Source of the DNA: Collinsella sp.
GTDB lineage: Bacteria > Actinomycetota > Coriobacteriia > Coriobacteriales > Coriobacteriaceae
Assembly (NCBI GenBank): GCA_029264355.1
Contig: JARIBW010000036.1
Span: 1 to 64,000, forward strand
DNA length: 64,000 nucleotides
Direction of reading: 5' to 3'
Part shown: positions 54,197-63,754 of the stretch, piece after piece
Numbering within the stretch: the stretch's first letter is position 1
Layout of the letters: each line of letters opens with the position of its first letter
Translations under genes and position numbers: made by a program
Notes under the pieces: generated by a model
Seen by the model: the letters and a program-made list of their open reading frames with translations, nothing else
Told to the model about the DNA's origin: nothing
Databases searched by the model: none

Positions 54197-54257
54197 GGCG
54201 CCACCTTTCACTTGAGAGTTCGACAGCCGTCCATGATAGCGCAGGCTCGGTTGGGCA

Positions 54258-54854
54258 TCAGCCCTTGAGGGCGGCTCGGCGGGCCTTCTCCGCCTTGCGC
54301 TCATCGCGCATGCGCGCGCGATCGAGCGCCGCCTCGGCGGCCGAAAAGCGGCAGCCGCAGTAATTCTGGCGATACATGCCGAGCTCGCGCGAGCGCACGG
54401 TCGCCTGCGGGTACCACGGGCGGAAATCTCGAATGACCGGGGTCAGCCCACGAGCCGACGCGAGCTTTTCCAATACGTCGTTGCAGGTATCGAACAGCTG
54501 GTATGGAGAGACTGCGAGCGTCGTGGCGATATGCGAGAACCCCTCGCGCTCCGCGACGCGACAGGCCTCGGCGAGGCGCAAGGCGTAGCACGTGCGGCAG
54601 CGGCGCTCTCGATCCGCGCCGAACCGGGCCACCGACGCATCCCAGCGCCCACGGTCGTCTGCCGCCTCGATCAGGCGGATGCCGTTATCGGAGCTCCAAC
54701 GGCGAAGCTCCCCCAGGCGCTTATCATGCTCTGACACGGGCTGGATGTTCGGATTGGTCCAACATATCGTGGGCTCGAAACCCTCCTCCACGAGCAAACG
54801 CACCGGCTCGAGCGAGCAGGGCGCGCAGCACGCATGCAACAGCAACGGGGTCAT
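54258..54854 (-). CDS. queH: Epoxyqueuosine reductase QueH
   Basis: A 198-residue iron-sulfur enzyme for the last step of queuosine synthesis, replacing the unrelated QueG. Cys motifs are HACCAPCS (about 8-15), RRCRTCYALR and YCGCRFS. GGGAGGGAGG precedes the ATG at 54854. It overlaps the DUF3267 gene by 4 nt and precedes queA, so the three are one unit. Confidence 0.9.
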   Translation of the reverse strand: MTPLLLHACCAPCSLEPVRLLVEEGFEPTICWTNPNIQPVSEHDKRLGELRRWSSDNGIRLIEAADDRGRWDASVARFGADRERRCRTCYALRLAEACRVAEREGFSHIATTLAVSPYQLFDTCNDVLEKLASARGLTPVIRDFRPWYPQATVRSRELGMYRQNYCGCRFSAAEAALDRARMRDERKAEKARRAALKG

Positions 54855-55648
54855 GGACGCCTCCCTCCCTCGACGGCGCTGAAACCAGATGCCCCCCGAC
54901 CGGGCCCCGCATGACGGGGCGCATGCGCCGAACCGAGCTCGGAGGGGGCATCCGCCTCCCCCGTCATGGGCGCCACGCGGGCTTCGGAGGGGGAGCCGTG
55001 GGGCCGACGGCGGCGACCGGCGTCGTAGAAGGAGACACCCCATGCGGTGTCCTCGCAATAGGCGATGGTCGGGTCGGAGCGAATGGCGCGCACATACCCC
55101 CAATCCCCCGTGCACCCGGAGAGATGGGCGGTCGCGACGACGATGGTCCACAACGGCCACCGGAAGCCGATGCCGAGCACGATGGCCAGCAGCGTCACGA
55201 TGAGGGAGGGCGCCAACGCGATGACGAGGTACGCATCGCGCGGATACACCACCCCGTCGGCACTCGCGTAAATCATGCCCATCTCGAGATTCGAGCCGAA
55301 CGCGACCCGAGCACCCGGAGGCGCGTAATATCTGAAAAACATCGCGTGCACGAGCTCGTGGATGGCGAACATGGCGGGAATGGCGACGGCAAGGGAGATC
55401 CACCAGCGGATGTCGACGCCGCGCCCGCCGCCCTCGACACCCATGAGGCGATCTCCCAGCGAGCCCAGGACGGCCCCGAGCTCGAAGGGGGTCACCGGGG
55501 CATCGAGGAACTCGCGCAGGGCCGTCATGGCGAGCGCCCATAGAATCGCGGCGAGGACCCCGGCCGCCAGCACCGCGGCCGACATGGCCCGCATGCGCGC
55601 CAGGAAGTCCCCATCCTCGAAAACGTGTATGTCGGCTATTTTCCTCAT
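54851..55648 (-). CDS. DUF3267-type membrane zincin peptidase homologue
   Basis: A 265-residue protein. It has HELVH (AIHELVHAMFF), a HExxH zinc motif, inside the second of about four hydrophobic segments, matching the DUF3267 putative metalloprotease group. The last 50 residues are disordered and Arg/Gly/Pro-rich. The start is uncertain: ATG 55648 is used here, and GTG 55678 is in frame behind AGGTG. It overlaps queH by 4 nt. Substrate unknown. Confidence 0.75.
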   Translation of the reverse strand: MRKIADIHVFEDGDFLARMRAMSAAVLAAGVLAAILWALAMTALREFLDAPVTPFELGAVLGSLGDRLMGVEGGGRGVDIRWWISLAVAIPAMFAIHELVHAMFFRYYAPPGARVAFGSNLEMGMIYASADGVVYPRDAYLVIALAPSLIVTLLAIVLGIGFRWPLWTIVVATAHLSGCTGDWGYVRAIRSDPTIAYCEDTAWGVSFYDAGRRRRPHGSPSEARVAPMTGEADAPSELGSAHAPRHAGPGRGASGFSAVEGGRRP

Positions 55649-55681
55649 GCGACCAAGTGTAGCGTCTCGCACGGACACCTG

Positions 55682-55690
55682 TGCGATAAT
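55682..55690 (+). promoter_or_regulatory. Extended -10 promoter of metG
   Basis: TGCGATAAT (55682-55690) is an extended -10 element; no good -35 is seen, as is usual for this type. The predicted start near 55697 leaves a leader of about 90 nt. Confidence 0.5.
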
Positions 55691-55714
55691 GTGGGATTAC
55701 TTCGGACAAAGATC

Positions 55715-55755
55715 GAGACGGTGCGGCGCGCCCGGACGTGGCGCCGCACCGTCTC
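55715..55755 (+). promoter_or_regulatory. 15-bp hairpin in the metG leader
   Basis: A perfect 15-bp stem (55715-55729 with 55741-55755) and 11-nt loop lie in the metG leader, 18 nt before the ribosome site. There is no U-tract, so it is not an intrinsic terminator; it may affect translation or mRNA stability. Confidence 0.55.
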
Positions 55756-55786
55756 ATTCACCACGAAACCCGGAAGAAGGACGCAC

Positions 55787-57952
55787 ATGACCGCACACCT
55801 CACTCCCGCCGACCGCCCCTCCTGGCCGCGTCGGGCCGTCGTCACCGCCGGCATGCCCTACGGCAACAAGGGCCTGCACTTCGGCCACGTGGGAGGCGTC
55901 TTCGTCCCGGCGGACTTCTATGCGCGCTTTCTACGCGACCGCCTGGGCCGCGAGAACGTGATCTTCGTCTCCGGCACCGACTGCTACGGCTCTCCCATCA
56001 TGGAGGGCTTCCGCAAGCGCCGCGAGGCCGACGGCCAGGCCGAGAGCATCTCCGATTACGTGCGCGGGAACCACGACAGCCAAGAGACCGACCTCGCCAG
56101 CTTCGGCGTGTCCTGCGACCTGTACGCCGGCAGCGCGCTCGAACCCTCCGTGCACATCCACGAGCGCATGACCGCCGAAGTCGTCGAGCGCCTGCATGAG
56201 CGGGGAAAGCTCACCAAGATGAGCACCAAGCAATTCTACGACCCGGTCGCCGGGCAGTTCCTGAACGGCCGCCAGGTCCTCGGCCGCTGCCCCATCCAGG
56301 GCTGCAAGTCCGAGAAAGCCTACGCCGACGAATGCGACCTCGGCCACCAGTTCGAGCCCGAGGAGCTCATCGCCCCCAAGAGCGCCCTCACCGGCGAGAC
56401 GCCCGAGCTCGTGCCGGTGGACAACCTGTACTTCGACCTGCCCTCCTATACCGAGTTCATGCGCGGGCACACCGAGCGCCTGGCCGCCGATCCCACCGTG
56501 CGGTCCGTGGTGTCCAAGACCATGCAGGAGTGGCTCGACGCCCCGCGCCTGTTCATCCAGGTGAAATTCCGCGACGAATTCGAGGCCGTCCGCCCCGAGC
56601 TGCCCACGCACGAGCTCATCGAGGCCGAGGGCAATAAGGGCTCCTTCACGGTGGTCTTCCCCACCTGGCGCGAGCGCGACGAGGCCCATGAGGTCCTCAA
56701 CCGAGCCGGCGTGCGCTTCCGCTCCGGCAAGGCGCTCGTGCCGTTCCGCATCTCGGGCAACGTCGAGTGGGGCGTGCCCCTGCCCGAAGTGGAAGGCTGC
56801 CGCGACCTCACGGCCTGGGTCTGGCCCGAGAGCCTGTGGGCGCCCATCAGCTTCACCCGCGCCGTGCTCGCACGCGATGCCGCCAAGCTCGAGGCCGCGG
56901 GCACGCCCGCATCCGAGCTCGTCGAGTGCGCCGTCGAGGATGCCGGGCTCGTTCATGACGCCCCGGCCATGATCATGGACGAGCCTGGCTACACGCACGC
57001 CAGCCTCGACTGGCGCGATTGGTGGGCGAATGAGGACGCGCGCGTCTACCAGTTCATCGGTCAGGACAACATCTACTTCTACTGCATCGCGCAATCCGGT
57101 ATGTGGGAGGCGCTCGACTGGAACATGCGGCAGTCCTGCGTGGCCGCCAATTACCACATCCTGTACATGGGCAAGAAGGCGAGTTCCAGCTCTCAAACTC
57201 CCCCGCCGCTGGCGCATGAGATGCTCGAGCACTACACCGCCGAGCAACTGCGCGCGCACTGGCTGTCGCTCGGCCTGGGCGAAAAGCCCGTCAGCTTCTC
57301 CCCGAAAGCCTTCGACCTGCGCGAGACCGGCAAGGACAAAGACGGCAACCCCGTCCTCGCCCGCGACGACAAACGCGTGATCGACCCCGCCCTCAAGGAG
57401 GGAGCGCTGCTCACCGGGGTCTTCAACCGCCTGGCCCGCTCGGCCTTCTACGGCGTGGCCGTCAAAGAGGGAGACGAGGCCGCCTATCGCAGCGGTTGCA
57501 TCCCCGCGGGCGAACCGTCCGAGGGTGCGCGCGAGGCCGCCGAGCAGGCCGCCATCGAATTCGAACGGGCGATGCACGCCTTCGAGCTTCACCACGCCCT
57601 CGGCGTGTGCGACGAGTTCCTGCGCGCCGCGAACAAGCGTTGGAGCGATGCCTCCAAGGCCGCCAAAAACGCCGATGCCGCCGAGTCGGACGCCGCCATG
57701 ACGCAGGCCCTCGTCGATGCGTTCCACGAGCTGCGCATCGCCACCGTCCTCATGCACGGCATCGTGCCCACGGGCTGCGAGCTGATCTGCGAGCACTTCG
57801 CCATCGACCCCGTCGCCTTCTTCTCGTGGGACAACATCTTCAAGTCGAATGACGAGCTTTTGGCCGACCTGGGAGAACAGCCCGGCACGCATGCCGTCGA
57901 GGCGCTGCCGCCGCGCTTCGATTTCTTCGAGAAGCACCCGTCGCAGTTGTAG
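55787..57952 (+). CDS. metG: Methionyl-tRNA synthetase with variant KMSKS loop
   Basis: A 721-residue class I synthetase charging tRNA-Met. The HIGH-type motif is HFGHVGG (about 33-39), preceded by TAGMPYGNKGLHFG; zinc-knuckle Cys are in GRCPIQGCKSEKAYADECDLGH. WWANEDARVYQFIGQDNIYFY matches MetRS. The KMSKS loop reads GKKASSSSQTPPP, keeping the first Lys but not the canonical sequence. No C-terminal tRNA-binding (EMAP-like) domain is visible. ATG 55787 follows GAAGAAGG; the longer frame from 55625 overlaps the promoter. Confidence 0.9.
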   Translation: MTAHLTPADRPSWPRRAVVTAGMPYGNKGLHFGHVGGVFVPADFYARFLRDRLGRENVIFVSGTDCYGSPIMEGFRKRREADGQAESISDYVRGNHDSQETDLASFGVSCDLYAGSALEPSVHIHERMTAEVVERLHERGKLTKMSTKQFYDPVAGQFLNGRQVLGRCPIQGCKSEKAYADECDLGHQFEPEELIAPKSALTGETPELVPVDNLYFDLPSYTEFMRGHTERLAADPTVRSVVSKTMQEWLDAPRLFIQVKFRDEFEAVRPELPTHELIEAEGNKGSFTVVFPTWRERDEAHEVLNRAGVRFRSGKALVPFRISGNVEWGVPLPEVEGCRDLTAWVWPESLWAPISFTRAVLARDAAKLEAAGTPASELVECAVEDAGLVHDAPAMIMDEPGYTHASLDWRDWWANEDARVYQFIGQDNIYFYCIAQSGMWEALDWNMRQSCVAANYHILYMGKKASSSSQTPPPLAHEMLEHYTAEQLRAHWLSLGLGEKPVSFSPKAFDLRETGKDKDGNPVLARDDKRVIDPALKEGALLTGVFNRLARSAFYGVAVKEGDEAAYRSGCIPAGEPSEGAREAAEQAAIEFERAMHAFELHHALGVCDEFLRAANKRWSDASKAAKNADAAESDAAMTQALVDAFHELRIATVLMHGIVPTGCELICEHFAIDPVAFFSWDNIFKSNDELLADLGEQPGTHAVEALPPRFDFFEKHPSQL

Positions 57953-58046
57953 CTGGCGACCCGGGAGAGGGCCCCGGGCCGCCGCGGTGAGACGCTCGCG
58001 GGCCCCTCTCAGGGCCATGGTTGATTGAATGAAAGGGGATTTGCCC

Positions 58047-58583
58047 ATGAACGTCGTCGTTCGCCAAACCGCCGCCGCCGATGTCGAGGCAGCCGGGGGC
58101 TGTCTCATGGACGGGAAGCGTGCCTTGGCGTCGCTGGGCATCCCCCAGTGGCTGGGCGACTATCCCAACCATCGCGACATCGAGGCCGACATGGCGGAAG
58201 GCGCGTCGTACGTCGCCGTGGACGAAGCCGGAACCGTGCTCGCCGTCATGGCGCTTTCCTTCTCAGGAGAGGAGACCTACGACCGGATCGATGGAACCTG
58301 GCTCACCGAATCAACCAGCACCGCGCCGCGCTACGCCGTCATCCACCGCTGCGCGATCAGCGCCGACGCCGCCCGGCGCGGCATCATGACCGCCATGTTC
58401 CGCGAGGGCGAGCGCATCGCACGCGAGCGGGGAGCCCAGAGCATCCGCGTCGACACCCACGAGCGCAATACGCCCGTCCAGGGCCTGGTGGCCAAACTCG
58501 GCTACACCCGCTGCGGGACCATCACACTTCCCTATCCCGACGAAGTCGACCCATCGCGCATCGCGTTCGAGAAGGTCCTCTAA
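58047..58583 (+). CDS. GNAT-family N-acetyltransferase
   Basis: A 178-residue acetyltransferase. The acetyl-CoA loop is HRCAISADAARRGIMTAMF, with a C-terminal NTPVQGLVAKLGYTRCG typical of GNAT. ATG 58047 follows AAAGGGG. It lies 94 nt after metG and 3 nt before the rlmA homologue, so it is probably co-transcribed with rlmA. Substrate unknown. Confidence 0.85.
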   Translation: MNVVVRQTAAADVEAAGGCLMDGKRALASLGIPQWLGDYPNHRDIEADMAEGASYVAVDEAGTVLAVMALSFSGEETYDRIDGTWLTESTSTAPRYAVIHRCAISADAARRGIMTAMFREGERIARERGAQSIRVDTHERNTPVQGLVAKLGYTRCGTITLPYPDEVDPSRIAFEKVL

Positions 58584-58586
58584 TCC

Positions 58587-59429
58587 ATGGCGCGCCCGGG
58601 CGTTCAAAAGCACCTCGATATCGCCGAGCTCCTTCGCTGCCCCCTATGCGGTTCGCGCATGCGGGCACGCGAATCATCGGTCGCCTGTAAAGGCGGTCAT
58701 GATTTCACCATCTCGGCAAAGGGTTTTTTGAACTTCATCCCGCATCAGAAACCCCTCAAGGGCTACGACGAGACGTTCTTCGCGAGCCGCCAGCGCATCA
58801 TGGCGCATAGATACTATCGCGAAGTTCATGAGGCCGTTACCGCCTCCCTGGGAGAGCTCGAAAACACGGCCACCATCATCGACGCCGGTTGCGGTGAGGG
58901 GTCGTACGCCAAAGACGCGGTGGGCGCGCTCCCCCACTCGACCGTCTTGGGCCTCGACATCGCCAAGGACGCGATCCGCGTCGCCGCGCGCGGCGGGGGT
59001 CCGGTGCGTTGGCTTGTGGCGGACCTCGCCAACATCCCACTCGCCGATTCCACGGTCGACGCGGCCCTCAACGTGTTCACGCCCGCCAACTACGACGAGT
59101 TCAAACGCGTCCTCAAACCGGGCGGCCTGCTCATCAAGGTCATTCCCGCCCCGCGCCACATGCATGAACTGCGCGAGCTCGCAGGCGGGCAGCTGTCCGA
59201 GGCCGATTTCGTCGACCACGGCGTCTGCGCGCACCTGATGCGCCACATGCACGTCGTGAGCCGAACCCGCGTGACTCAAACCTCTCCCGTCCAAGCGCAA
59301 GACGCACTCGACCTGGTGCGCATGAGCCCCGTGGCCTTCAGCGTCGAGGAGCGCGTCCTCGACCTCGCATCACTGACGGACATCACCGTCGACGCCGAGG
59401 TCATCTGCGCGCGCTTCTCAAGGTCCTAG
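58587..59429 (+). CDS. rlmA: RlmA-type 23S rRNA (guanine-N1) methyltransferase
   Basis: A 280-residue SAM-dependent methyltransferase. An N-terminal zinc ribbon (LRCPLCGSRM ... VACKGGHDF) is followed by the conserved KGFLNFIP, then the SAM-binding DAGCGEGSYA (about 97-106) and a Rossmann methyltransferase fold. RlmA enzymes methylate a guanine in 23S rRNA helix 35; some relatives (TlrB) give macrolide resistance. Target base not distinguishable here. Confidence 0.85.
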   Translation: MARPGVQKHLDIAELLRCPLCGSRMRARESSVACKGGHDFTISAKGFLNFIPHQKPLKGYDETFFASRQRIMAHRYYREVHEAVTASLGELENTATIIDAGCGEGSYAKDAVGALPHSTVLGLDIAKDAIRVAARGGGPVRWLVADLANIPLADSTVDAALNVFTPANYDEFKRVLKPGGLLIKVIPAPRHMHELRELAGGQLSEADFVDHGVCAHLMRHMHVVSRTRVTQTSPVQAQDALDLVRMSPVAFSVEERVLDLASLTDITVDAEVICARFSRS

Positions 59430-59507
59430 GGTCACATCGAACCCACGGGTCCCAAGCACAAGAGATCGAAGGCCACTCGAAGATCGCCGCCACGGGCCGA
59501 TGAAAGC

Positions 59508-61307
59508 TCACCTACCACCGTGGCCGTTGCGCCAGATCTCGCGTCCGAGGCCGAGGGCGAGAAAGAGCGCGCTCGCATAGCCCAAGAAGCCGATGACGGG
59601 GATGCCGAAGATGACCGGTTCGATCTTGGCGTAATACACGACGGACGAGCCGATGAAGAGACCGGCGATGACGATCGCCATCGACAAACGATCCACGATG
59701 CCGCCGAAATGACGAAGCACCTGCTCGCTGCCGAGCACCTGCATGTTCATCTTGAGTTGGCCGCGCGTGAGCATCCTTGAAGCCAGGCCGAGCTGCTCGG
59801 CCATCTCCAGATGGCCCTTGAGCGCGCGGTACGACGCGTGCGTCAACTCATCGGCGGCCTCGCGGGCACGGCGGTACGGGCTCTTCTCGTGCTTGATGTG
59901 CTCGGTGATGATCTCGATCATGTTGACGTCGGGCATGTACTCGGTGAGCAGACCCTCGAGCGTCACCATACCGCGGGCGAACATCGTCACCACGCTGGGC
60001 AACTCGACGTCGTTCTTGCGCGCCAGGCTGATGAGGGAGGTCAGGAACTCGCCGATGTCGAGGTCTTTTAAATCCAGACCGGCGAAGTCGGCGATGATGA
60101 AATCGAGGTCGGTGAGGAACGTGGAGTGGTCGAGTTCGGCGGAATCTCCCCGGGTAACGGCGAAGCGCATGAGCGAGTCCTTGAGCTTGGGGACATCGCC
60201 CGTCGCGACCGCGTAAATCATGTCCTTGACAATCCCACGGTCATGGCCGGACATGCGGCCCACCATGCCCATATCGATGAAATAGACGACGCCATCTCGC
60301 ACGATGATGTTCCCCGCGTGCGGATCGGCGTGGAAGAAGCCGTCTTGGAGCACCTGGGTCGCGTAGTCGTCGACGATGGAGGACCCGACCTCCTCGAGGT
60401 CGTAACCGGCCTCCTCCAGCCGGTCGGGGTCCGCGATCGAGATACCGTCGACGTAGTCCATGACCACGATGTGCTCGGTGCAGTAGGCCAGATACGAGCG
60501 CGGACAGGAAATCGCCCCATCGCCCTCGTGCAACCGATGGAATTCGTCGAGGTTGCGAGCCTCCATGAGGAAGTTCGTCTCCTCGCGAAACGACTGCCAA
60601 AGCTCCTCGACCACACCCTTGAGGTCGACGAACTGGTCGGTTTTCACAAAATGCGAAGCCCGGGCGACGATGGAGCGCATGATGTCGATGTCCTGAGCCA
60701 TGACCTGCTGGGCGCCGGGGCGCTGTACTTTGATGGCCACGTCCTCGCCCGTGAGCAACGTGGCTCGGTGCACCTGCGCGAGCGAGGCGCTCCCCAGGGG
60801 TCTGCGATCGATATGCGAGAAAATCTCGCCGAGGGGCCGACCGTATTCGGCGACCAGGCAATCGTTCACCACGGCGAACGGGACGGGTTCCACGTTCGAG
60901 CGAAGACGACGCAACTCGTCGCAGTACTCCTGCGGCAAGATCTCGGAACGGTTGGCGAGGATCTGCCCCATCTTGACGAACATGGGGCCCAGATCCTCGA
61001 GCATGCGCCGCAACCGACGCGGTGTGAGATTGTGCCACGCCTCGTACTTGCGCACGATCGACAAGATCTCCGCGATGCGCTGGCGGCGACCGCGCGAGGT
61101 GAGCTTGACCTCCTCGGAGGGAGCCATGGCCTCCGGCTCCTCCGGGAAGGCGTCGACCGCACGCGGCATGCGCCATGAGGAGCGCAGCGCCTCCTCGACC
61201 CCCTCGAGGTTGACCGTGTCCTCCGGACTCAACGGTTTACGGGCGGCATTCACCCCATCGTGCGCGCCCGTCGTCGCGGCGCGCTTGTCCTCAGCATCGA
61301 TTGTCAT
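59508..61307 (-). CDS. UbiB/ABC1-family atypical kinase
   Basis: A 599-residue protein. KMGQILANRSEILPQEY (KxGQ motif, about 110-126), GSASLAQVHRA, the ATP Lys in VAIKVQRPG, FHADPHAGNII (catalytic loop) and IDMGMVGR are UbiB features. Two hydrophobic helices end the protein. Related proteins support isoprenoid quinone or lipid metabolism. It begins 7 nt after the stop of the small gene at 61314-61772, so they are co-translated. Role in a fermentative organism is unclear. Confidence 0.88.
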   Translation of the reverse strand: MTIDAEDKRAATTGAHDGVNAARKPLSPEDTVNLEGVEEALRSSWRMPRAVDAFPEEPEAMAPSEEVKLTSRGRRQRIAEILSIVRKYEAWHNLTPRRLRRMLEDLGPMFVKMGQILANRSEILPQEYCDELRRLRSNVEPVPFAVVNDCLVAEYGRPLGEIFSHIDRRPLGSASLAQVHRATLLTGEDVAIKVQRPGAQQVMAQDIDIMRSIVARASHFVKTDQFVDLKGVVEELWQSFREETNFLMEARNLDEFHRLHEGDGAISCPRSYLAYCTEHIVVMDYVDGISIADPDRLEEAGYDLEEVGSSIVDDYATQVLQDGFFHADPHAGNIIVRDGVVYFIDMGMVGRMSGHDRGIVKDMIYAVATGDVPKLKDSLMRFAVTRGDSAELDHSTFLTDLDFIIADFAGLDLKDLDIGEFLTSLISLARKNDVELPSVVTMFARGMVTLEGLLTEYMPDVNMIEIITEHIKHEKSPYRRAREAADELTHASYRALKGHLEMAEQLGLASRMLTRGQLKMNMQVLGSEQVLRHFGGIVDRLSMAIVIAGLFIGSSVVYYAKIEPVIFGIPVIGFLGYASALFLALGLGREIWRNGHGGR

Positions 61308-61313
61308 GTGCAG

Positions 61314-61772
61314 CTACTCGTCCGCCTGACCATCCTCGGCAGACTCGTCGTCGACGACCACGGCCTCCTCGACCTCTACGGTCACCGTGCCATCGTCGAC
61401 GGAGTCGACCAAGTCGCGCACATGCGCCATGAACGCGACACGCTCCGACTTGGTCAACAGGCGCACGCGGGCGAGGATGAGTTCGTCGAGGATGCGCTCG
61501 GCGGCGGTGGCCCCATGCTCGCCCAGGCGCTCGGTCACCTCGGAGAACGTACCGCCGGCATCCATGAAGATATCGGACATGGAGCGCGCGAAAGCGGACG
61601 AGCGGTTGTCGTGACGCGCCTGTTCCCCGCGATCGTTGAGGTCCCGCAGAACCTCCTCGCCACGAGCGTTCAACCCGTCGAAAAACTCCTTGCCCTTCTC
61701 CGCGGTAACCGCCGCGGCGCCAAAGCCGACGTTGACCATACCGTTGACGAGCTCTTCGAATTTCATGGCCAT
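61314..61772 (-). CDS. Phasin-like helical protein coupled to the UbiB-family kinase
   Basis: A 152-residue protein with a hydrophobic N-terminal stretch (VNGMVNVGFGAAAV), amphipathic helices and an acidic tail (VEVEEAVVVDDESAEDGQADE). The pattern resembles phasin-type/PHA-granule-associated helical proteins, but similarity is only general. ATG 61772 follows GGGAGGCTGTC. The stop is 6 nt before ubiB. Possibly an adaptor for the kinase; function unassigned. Confidence 0.6.
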   Translation of the reverse strand: MAMKFEELVNGMVNVGFGAAAVTAEKGKEFFDGLNARGEEVLRDLNDRGEQARHDNRSSAFARSMSDIFMDAGGTFSEVTERLGEHGATAAERILDELILARVRLLTKSERVAFMAHVRDLVDSVDDGTVTVEVEEAVVVDDESAEDGQADE

Positions 61773-61918
61773 GACAGCCTCCCAGACATTCACGGCGCGC
61801 CCATTGCGCGCGCTCCCACACACAACCCTTGTACCCATCGCCGCGCCTGAAAAGCCGACGGCGACGAACGGTTTTGCAACCTCGCCGCCGTCGCGATGGA
61901 TATCGGGATGGATTGAAC

Positions 61919-63571
61919 TTACCGCTCGTTGTCAGACATCGCGAAGCCGTTCCTCATCGCGCAGCTCGTGATGTAGAGCACCTGACCGAGCAGCTTGTCA
62001 GTTGCGACCTTGACATCGGCGCACAAGGCGTCGTTCGCCTCGGCGAGCAGGGCGGGAATCTGAGAATCGGCAAGATCGGCAGCGGCCTTATCCGTCTCAC
62101 GCAGCATCTTGTGCCCGAGCGAACCGATCTTCTCCTGATAGGACTCGATCTTCGCAGAGGTCTCGTTGAAACGGGCGTCGGCGAGGGCGGCGATGACGCG
62201 ATTGGCCCAATAGAAGTTCTCGGTCGTCACGCGCTCGGTGGTATCGGACAGATACGCGGGCATCTCGTCGACGTTCGCGTAAAGCGCGACCAGGGAGTTG
62301 AATGCGTTCGAACCAAAGGCCATCCACTGGATGCACTGAAGCGGCTCGGGCACGTACGGGCGGATCTGCAAGACGGCGAGCTGGCTGTTGCGGTTGATGC
62401 CGATGGGACGGTACGCGTTGCGCGAGGCATGCGTGCCCTTGTTGCCGTAACAATCGTACGCGGTCCCCTGATAGTGCGAGGACAAGACGTACTTCACATC
62501 CTCGATCGTCACCTTGCGCTCGGGCACGCGGCTCCAGGGGATGTCGTCGGACTCGGGCGTGAACGCGGCATCCGGGCCCTCCCAGCCGTCGTGCGGGTTC
62601 AGGCAGCGCTGGATATACCAGGCGCGCGGGGTGTTGTAGACATGGTCGGAATCGGAATGAGAGCCAAAGGCCTCACGCGGGTTGAAGATCTCACCCGAGC
62701 GCATGCCCTCGCGGACATCCGCGATCAGATCAACGAGGTCTGCGAGATACTCCTCGTACGCATCGGCCTCATCGCCCTCAAGGCCGTCGAGATCGTCCGT
62801 GAAGTACTCCTCATCCAAGATGTCCTCGGGTTCGAGACGATTCGCATTGGTGAGGTTGAGGTGGTTCTCGGCCATCCATTCGCGCAGGTCGGGACTTGCC
62901 ATATGCTCGACTTGCTCGCCCTCGGCGTCAAGAAGGTCGAAGTAGTCGATGCCGAGCTGGTTGGGCATGGTCACGTAGGCGTCGTCGGGCACGCGTTTGG
63001 CTATCCAGTGATGGCCGCCGATCGTCTCGAGCCACCAGATCTCATCGGCATCGGAAAACGCGATGCCGTTCATCTCATAGGTGCCATACTGCTCGAGAAG
63101 GGCACCCAGGCGCTGGACGCCCTCGCGGGCCGAATGGATATAGGGCAAAACGACGGTGACGAAGTCCTCCTCACTCAGGCCGCCGGGTACCTCGGGCGCA
63201 TAGTCGGGATCGCCGGGCTCACCGTGGCCCGGAATGTACTCGACAAGCGGATCGGCACCGAGGACGCGCTCATTCGAGGTGATGGTCTCGGTGGCGCTCA
63301 TGCCGACGTTCGCCTCGTTAAAACCGGCGGCGGCCCACACGCCATGGCCCTGAATGGCATCGGGAACGCTGGAATAGCGCATGGGGTTGTCCGGGAGCTC
63401 GAAACTCAAATGGGAGAGCACGCTCGTATAGGTGCGCGGCTGGTCCTCGGGGTGGACCACCATCATCTTTTGGGGCTCGAACTTGCCATTGGGCGAATCC
63501 TCATTGCGGGCGACGATGGTCGACCCATCGTAGCTCGCGTGCTTGCCGACCAAGATCGTGGTGCATGCCAT
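61919..63571 (-). CDS. pepD: C69-family dipeptidase (PepD type)
   Basis: A 550-residue N-terminal-nucleophile peptidase. MACTTILVGKHASYDGSTIVARNEDS shows the nucleophile Cys3 (exposed after trimming), and the conserved NWxRN-type and GGHHWIAKRVPDDAY-type segments follow. No export signal, so probably cytosolic. AAGGAGG precedes the ATG. Complements PepV at 15263-16690 in dipeptide breakdown. Confidence 0.92.
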   Translation of the reverse strand: MACTTILVGKHASYDGSTIVARNEDSPNGKFEPQKMMVVHPEDQPRTYTSVLSHLSFELPDNPMRYSSVPDAIQGHGVWAAAGFNEANVGMSATETITSNERVLGADPLVEYIPGHGEPGDPDYAPEVPGGLSEEDFVTVVLPYIHSAREGVQRLGALLEQYGTYEMNGIAFSDADEIWWLETIGGHHWIAKRVPDDAYVTMPNQLGIDYFDLLDAEGEQVEHMASPDLREWMAENHLNLTNANRLEPEDILDEEYFTDDLDGLEGDEADAYEEYLADLVDLIADVREGMRSGEIFNPREAFGSHSDSDHVYNTPRAWYIQRCLNPHDGWEGPDAAFTPESDDIPWSRVPERKVTIEDVKYVLSSHYQGTAYDCYGNKGTHASRNAYRPIGINRNSQLAVLQIRPYVPEPLQCIQWMAFGSNAFNSLVALYANVDEMPAYLSDTTERVTTENFYWANRVIAALADARFNETSAKIESYQEKIGSLGHKMLRETDKAAADLADSQIPALLAEANDALCADVKVATDKLLGQVLYITSCAMRNGFAMSDNER

Positions 63572-63661
63572 GAATCCTCCTTGGAGTCTGTGCGGTCACT
63601 GGCCACAGTGTACCCATGGGGGCACGAGGCTACGCTGAGGAACTGACGAGTGGTATGACGA

Positions 63662-63704
63662 AGCCCCCATCATGGGCGTTGCCGAGACGTCCATGATGGG
63701 GGCT
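63662..63704 (-). terminator. Hairpin after folD
   Basis: A perfect 14-bp stem (63662-63675 with 63691-63704) and 15-nt loop, 50 nt after the folD stop on the minus strand; short T-rich tail. Likely terminator. Confidence 0.7.
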
Positions 63705-63754
63705 CGATGAGGGGGCCGGGTGACACGCTGCGGGAGGAAACCCGGGCAAAGGCG

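Noticed and set aside
55931-58141. 736-codon minus-strand frame across metG
   Set aside because: Its residues are Gly/Leu/Val/Asp/His repeats typical of antisense of a GC-rich gene; metG is clearly real.
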